Below are positions 6,913 to 7,197 of a stretch of 7,197 nucleotides of DNA, piece after piece. The DNA comes from an uncultured Bacilli bacterium (GTDB lineage Bacteria > Bacillota_I > Bacilli_A > RF39 > UBA660). Numbering within the stretch: the first letter of the stretch is position 1; the number at the start of each line of letters is the position of its first letter. A model generated the notes under the pieces. That model did no database searches, was not told the origin of the DNA, and saw nothing but the letters and a program-made list of their open reading frames with translations. The position numbers were made by a program, and so were the translations under genes. The stretch is taken from positions 1-7,197 of the forward strand of contig CANQDN010000067.1 in assembly GCA_947593275.1 (NCBI GenBank). Reading direction: 5' to 3'.

Positions 6913-6953
6913 CCTCCACTATTTAATTTTTTAATTACCTTTATATAATAACA
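6913..6953 (-). promoter_or_regulatory. Probable promoter and start-deciding ribosome binding site of the glycosyltransferase operon
   Basis: The minus strand has TGTTATTAT (6945-6953), an extended -10 with five of six TATAAT bases and no clear -35, then GGAGG at 6913-6917, five bases before the ATG. Transcription would start near 6938. It lies just downstream of the hairpin that closes the preceding transcript. Confidence 0.45.
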
Positions 6954-6965
6954 TAACTTTTAATT

Positions 6966-7012
6966 AAAAAAAGCAATAATTTATAAATTTTTAACAAATT
7001 ATTGTCTTTTTT
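6966..7012. terminator. Bidirectional hairpin terminator between the TagA-like remnant and the glycosyltransferase operon
   Basis: A perfect nine-pair stem, caataattt (6974-6982) with aaattattg (6996-7004), encloses a 13-base loop. It is extended, past one bulged T, by g6973/c7006 and by a run of A (6966-6972) facing a run of T (7007-7012). Either strand reads stem then T-run, so it can stop transcription both ways. On the minus strand it starts at the final codons of the TagA-like remnant, as expected for that gene's own terminator. Confidence 0.65.
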
Positions 7013-7136
7013 GGTCTTTTTTTAGCTTAAATATAAATTTTATATTATTATTATAGAATCTTTTTAGTCTATTCGGTTCTTTTATAAGGCGATATAACCA
7101 TTCGAGATTTAATTTTTGCACGGAACTTAAACACTT
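6999..7136 (-). pseudogene. Remnant: C-terminal end of a WecG/TagA/CpsF-family glycosyltransferase
   Basis: One minus-strand frame is open for 45 codons between TAA codons at 7137-7139 and 6999-7001. It contains VQKLNLEWLYRLIKEPNRLK, which matches the highly characteristic C-terminal motif (.LEWLYRL..EP.R..R) of GT26 enzymes such as TagA. Those enzymes add ManNAc to undecaprenyl-PP-GlcNAc in wall teichoic acid or capsule synthesis. A basic tail follows (RFYNNNIKFIFKLKKDQKRQ). Upstream, the expected region (usually a KRAP-type motif) is missing in this frame, and the other two frames are also soon blocked by stops. There is no ATG and no ribosome binding site. What remains looks like the 3' end of a decayed or truncated gene that kept its terminator. 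It could instead be a frameshift or misjoin near the window edge, with the intact gene beyond 7197. Recognition rests on one motif. Confidence 0.6.
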
Positions 7137-7157
7137 TTAAAATTCAAAAATCTCTCA

Positions 7158-7182
7158 AACCATTATAAAATGGTTATTTTTT
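7158..7182 (+). terminator. Terminator-like hairpin on the plus strand, no matching gene seen
   Basis: aaccatt (7158-7164), a four-base loop ataa, and aatggtt (7169-7175) form a perfect seven-pair stem, followed by atttttttg (7176-7184), a textbook T-tract on the plus strand only. No plus-strand gene lies before it. It sits just upstream of the TagA-like remnant. It may terminate an antisense or small RNA, or mark a rearrangement junction. Confidence 0.45.
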
Positions 7183-7197
7183 TGTCAAATTTTCATT

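Noticed and set aside
7013..7157. tRNA, riboswitch or other structured RNA upstream of the glycosyltransferase operon
   Set aside because: No cloverleaf or known riboswitch core could be recognised; most of this stretch is accounted for by the TagA-like coding remnant.
1..7197. Mycoplasma-type code with TGA as Trp
   Set aside because: Trp is written TGG throughout, and TGA ends the murT-like gene in an ATGA overlap with gatD.
1..7197. Defence system, CRISPR array, insertion sequence or prophage genes
   Set aside because: No repeat-spacer pattern, transposase, integrase, nuclease or phage-like protein is visible; the genes are envelope-related plus one CoA-transferase.

Overview
This AT-rich window (roughly 25-35% GC by eye) carries all of its recognisable genes on the minus strand, so transcription runs from high to low coordinates. 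The MurT/GatD-family pair, AAAGGAGG-type ribosome binding sites, sigma-A-like promoters with extended -10 elements, and use of the standard code suggest a low-GC Gram-positive (Bacillota). It is possibly an uncultured anaerobic gut lineage of Bacilli or Clostridia; that last step is a guess. TGG encodes Trp, and TGA ends the murT-like gene in a tight ATGA overlap.

In order of transcription: (1) at the right edge (6999-7136), a short remnant of the C-terminus of a WecG/TagA/CpsF-type glycosyltransferase, followed by a hairpin terminator. (2) A 692-residue polytopic membrane protein that looks like a GT-C-type lipid-linked-sugar glycosyltransferase (4829-6907), then a GT2 glycosyltransferase with two C-terminal membrane helices (3809-4750). 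The second has the layout of enzymes that charge polyprenyl phosphate with a sugar. The unit ends in a terminator that overlaps the stop codon. (3) A translationally coupled pair, murT-like (2387-3718) and gatD-like (1797-2390), the family that amidates D-glutamate in lipid II. (4) A membrane acyltransferase-3 protein with a Thr/Lys-rich N-terminal tail (377-1708), with a near-consensus promoter and a clear terminator. (5) The N-terminal part of a family I CoA-transferase, broken by an in-frame TAA (1-300).

Most genes deal with the cell envelope: making and transferring a lipid-linked sugar, acylating a surface glycan, and modifying peptidoglycan precursors. The CoA-transferase is metabolic and looks unrelated.

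The most interesting point is the GatD-like protein. It is intact, has a strong ribosome binding site, and keeps the family fold markers (LNLYGENGN, GYGNN, GPIL.RN). Yet the positions of the catalytic Cys, the catalytic His and the substrate-binding Arg of characterised GatD appear to hold Thr, Ile and Ser. Its MurT partner also departs from the usual family motifs. The pair may therefore be an ammonia-dependent or repurposed amidating ligase. No mobile element, CRISPR array, tRNA or rRNA was seen.
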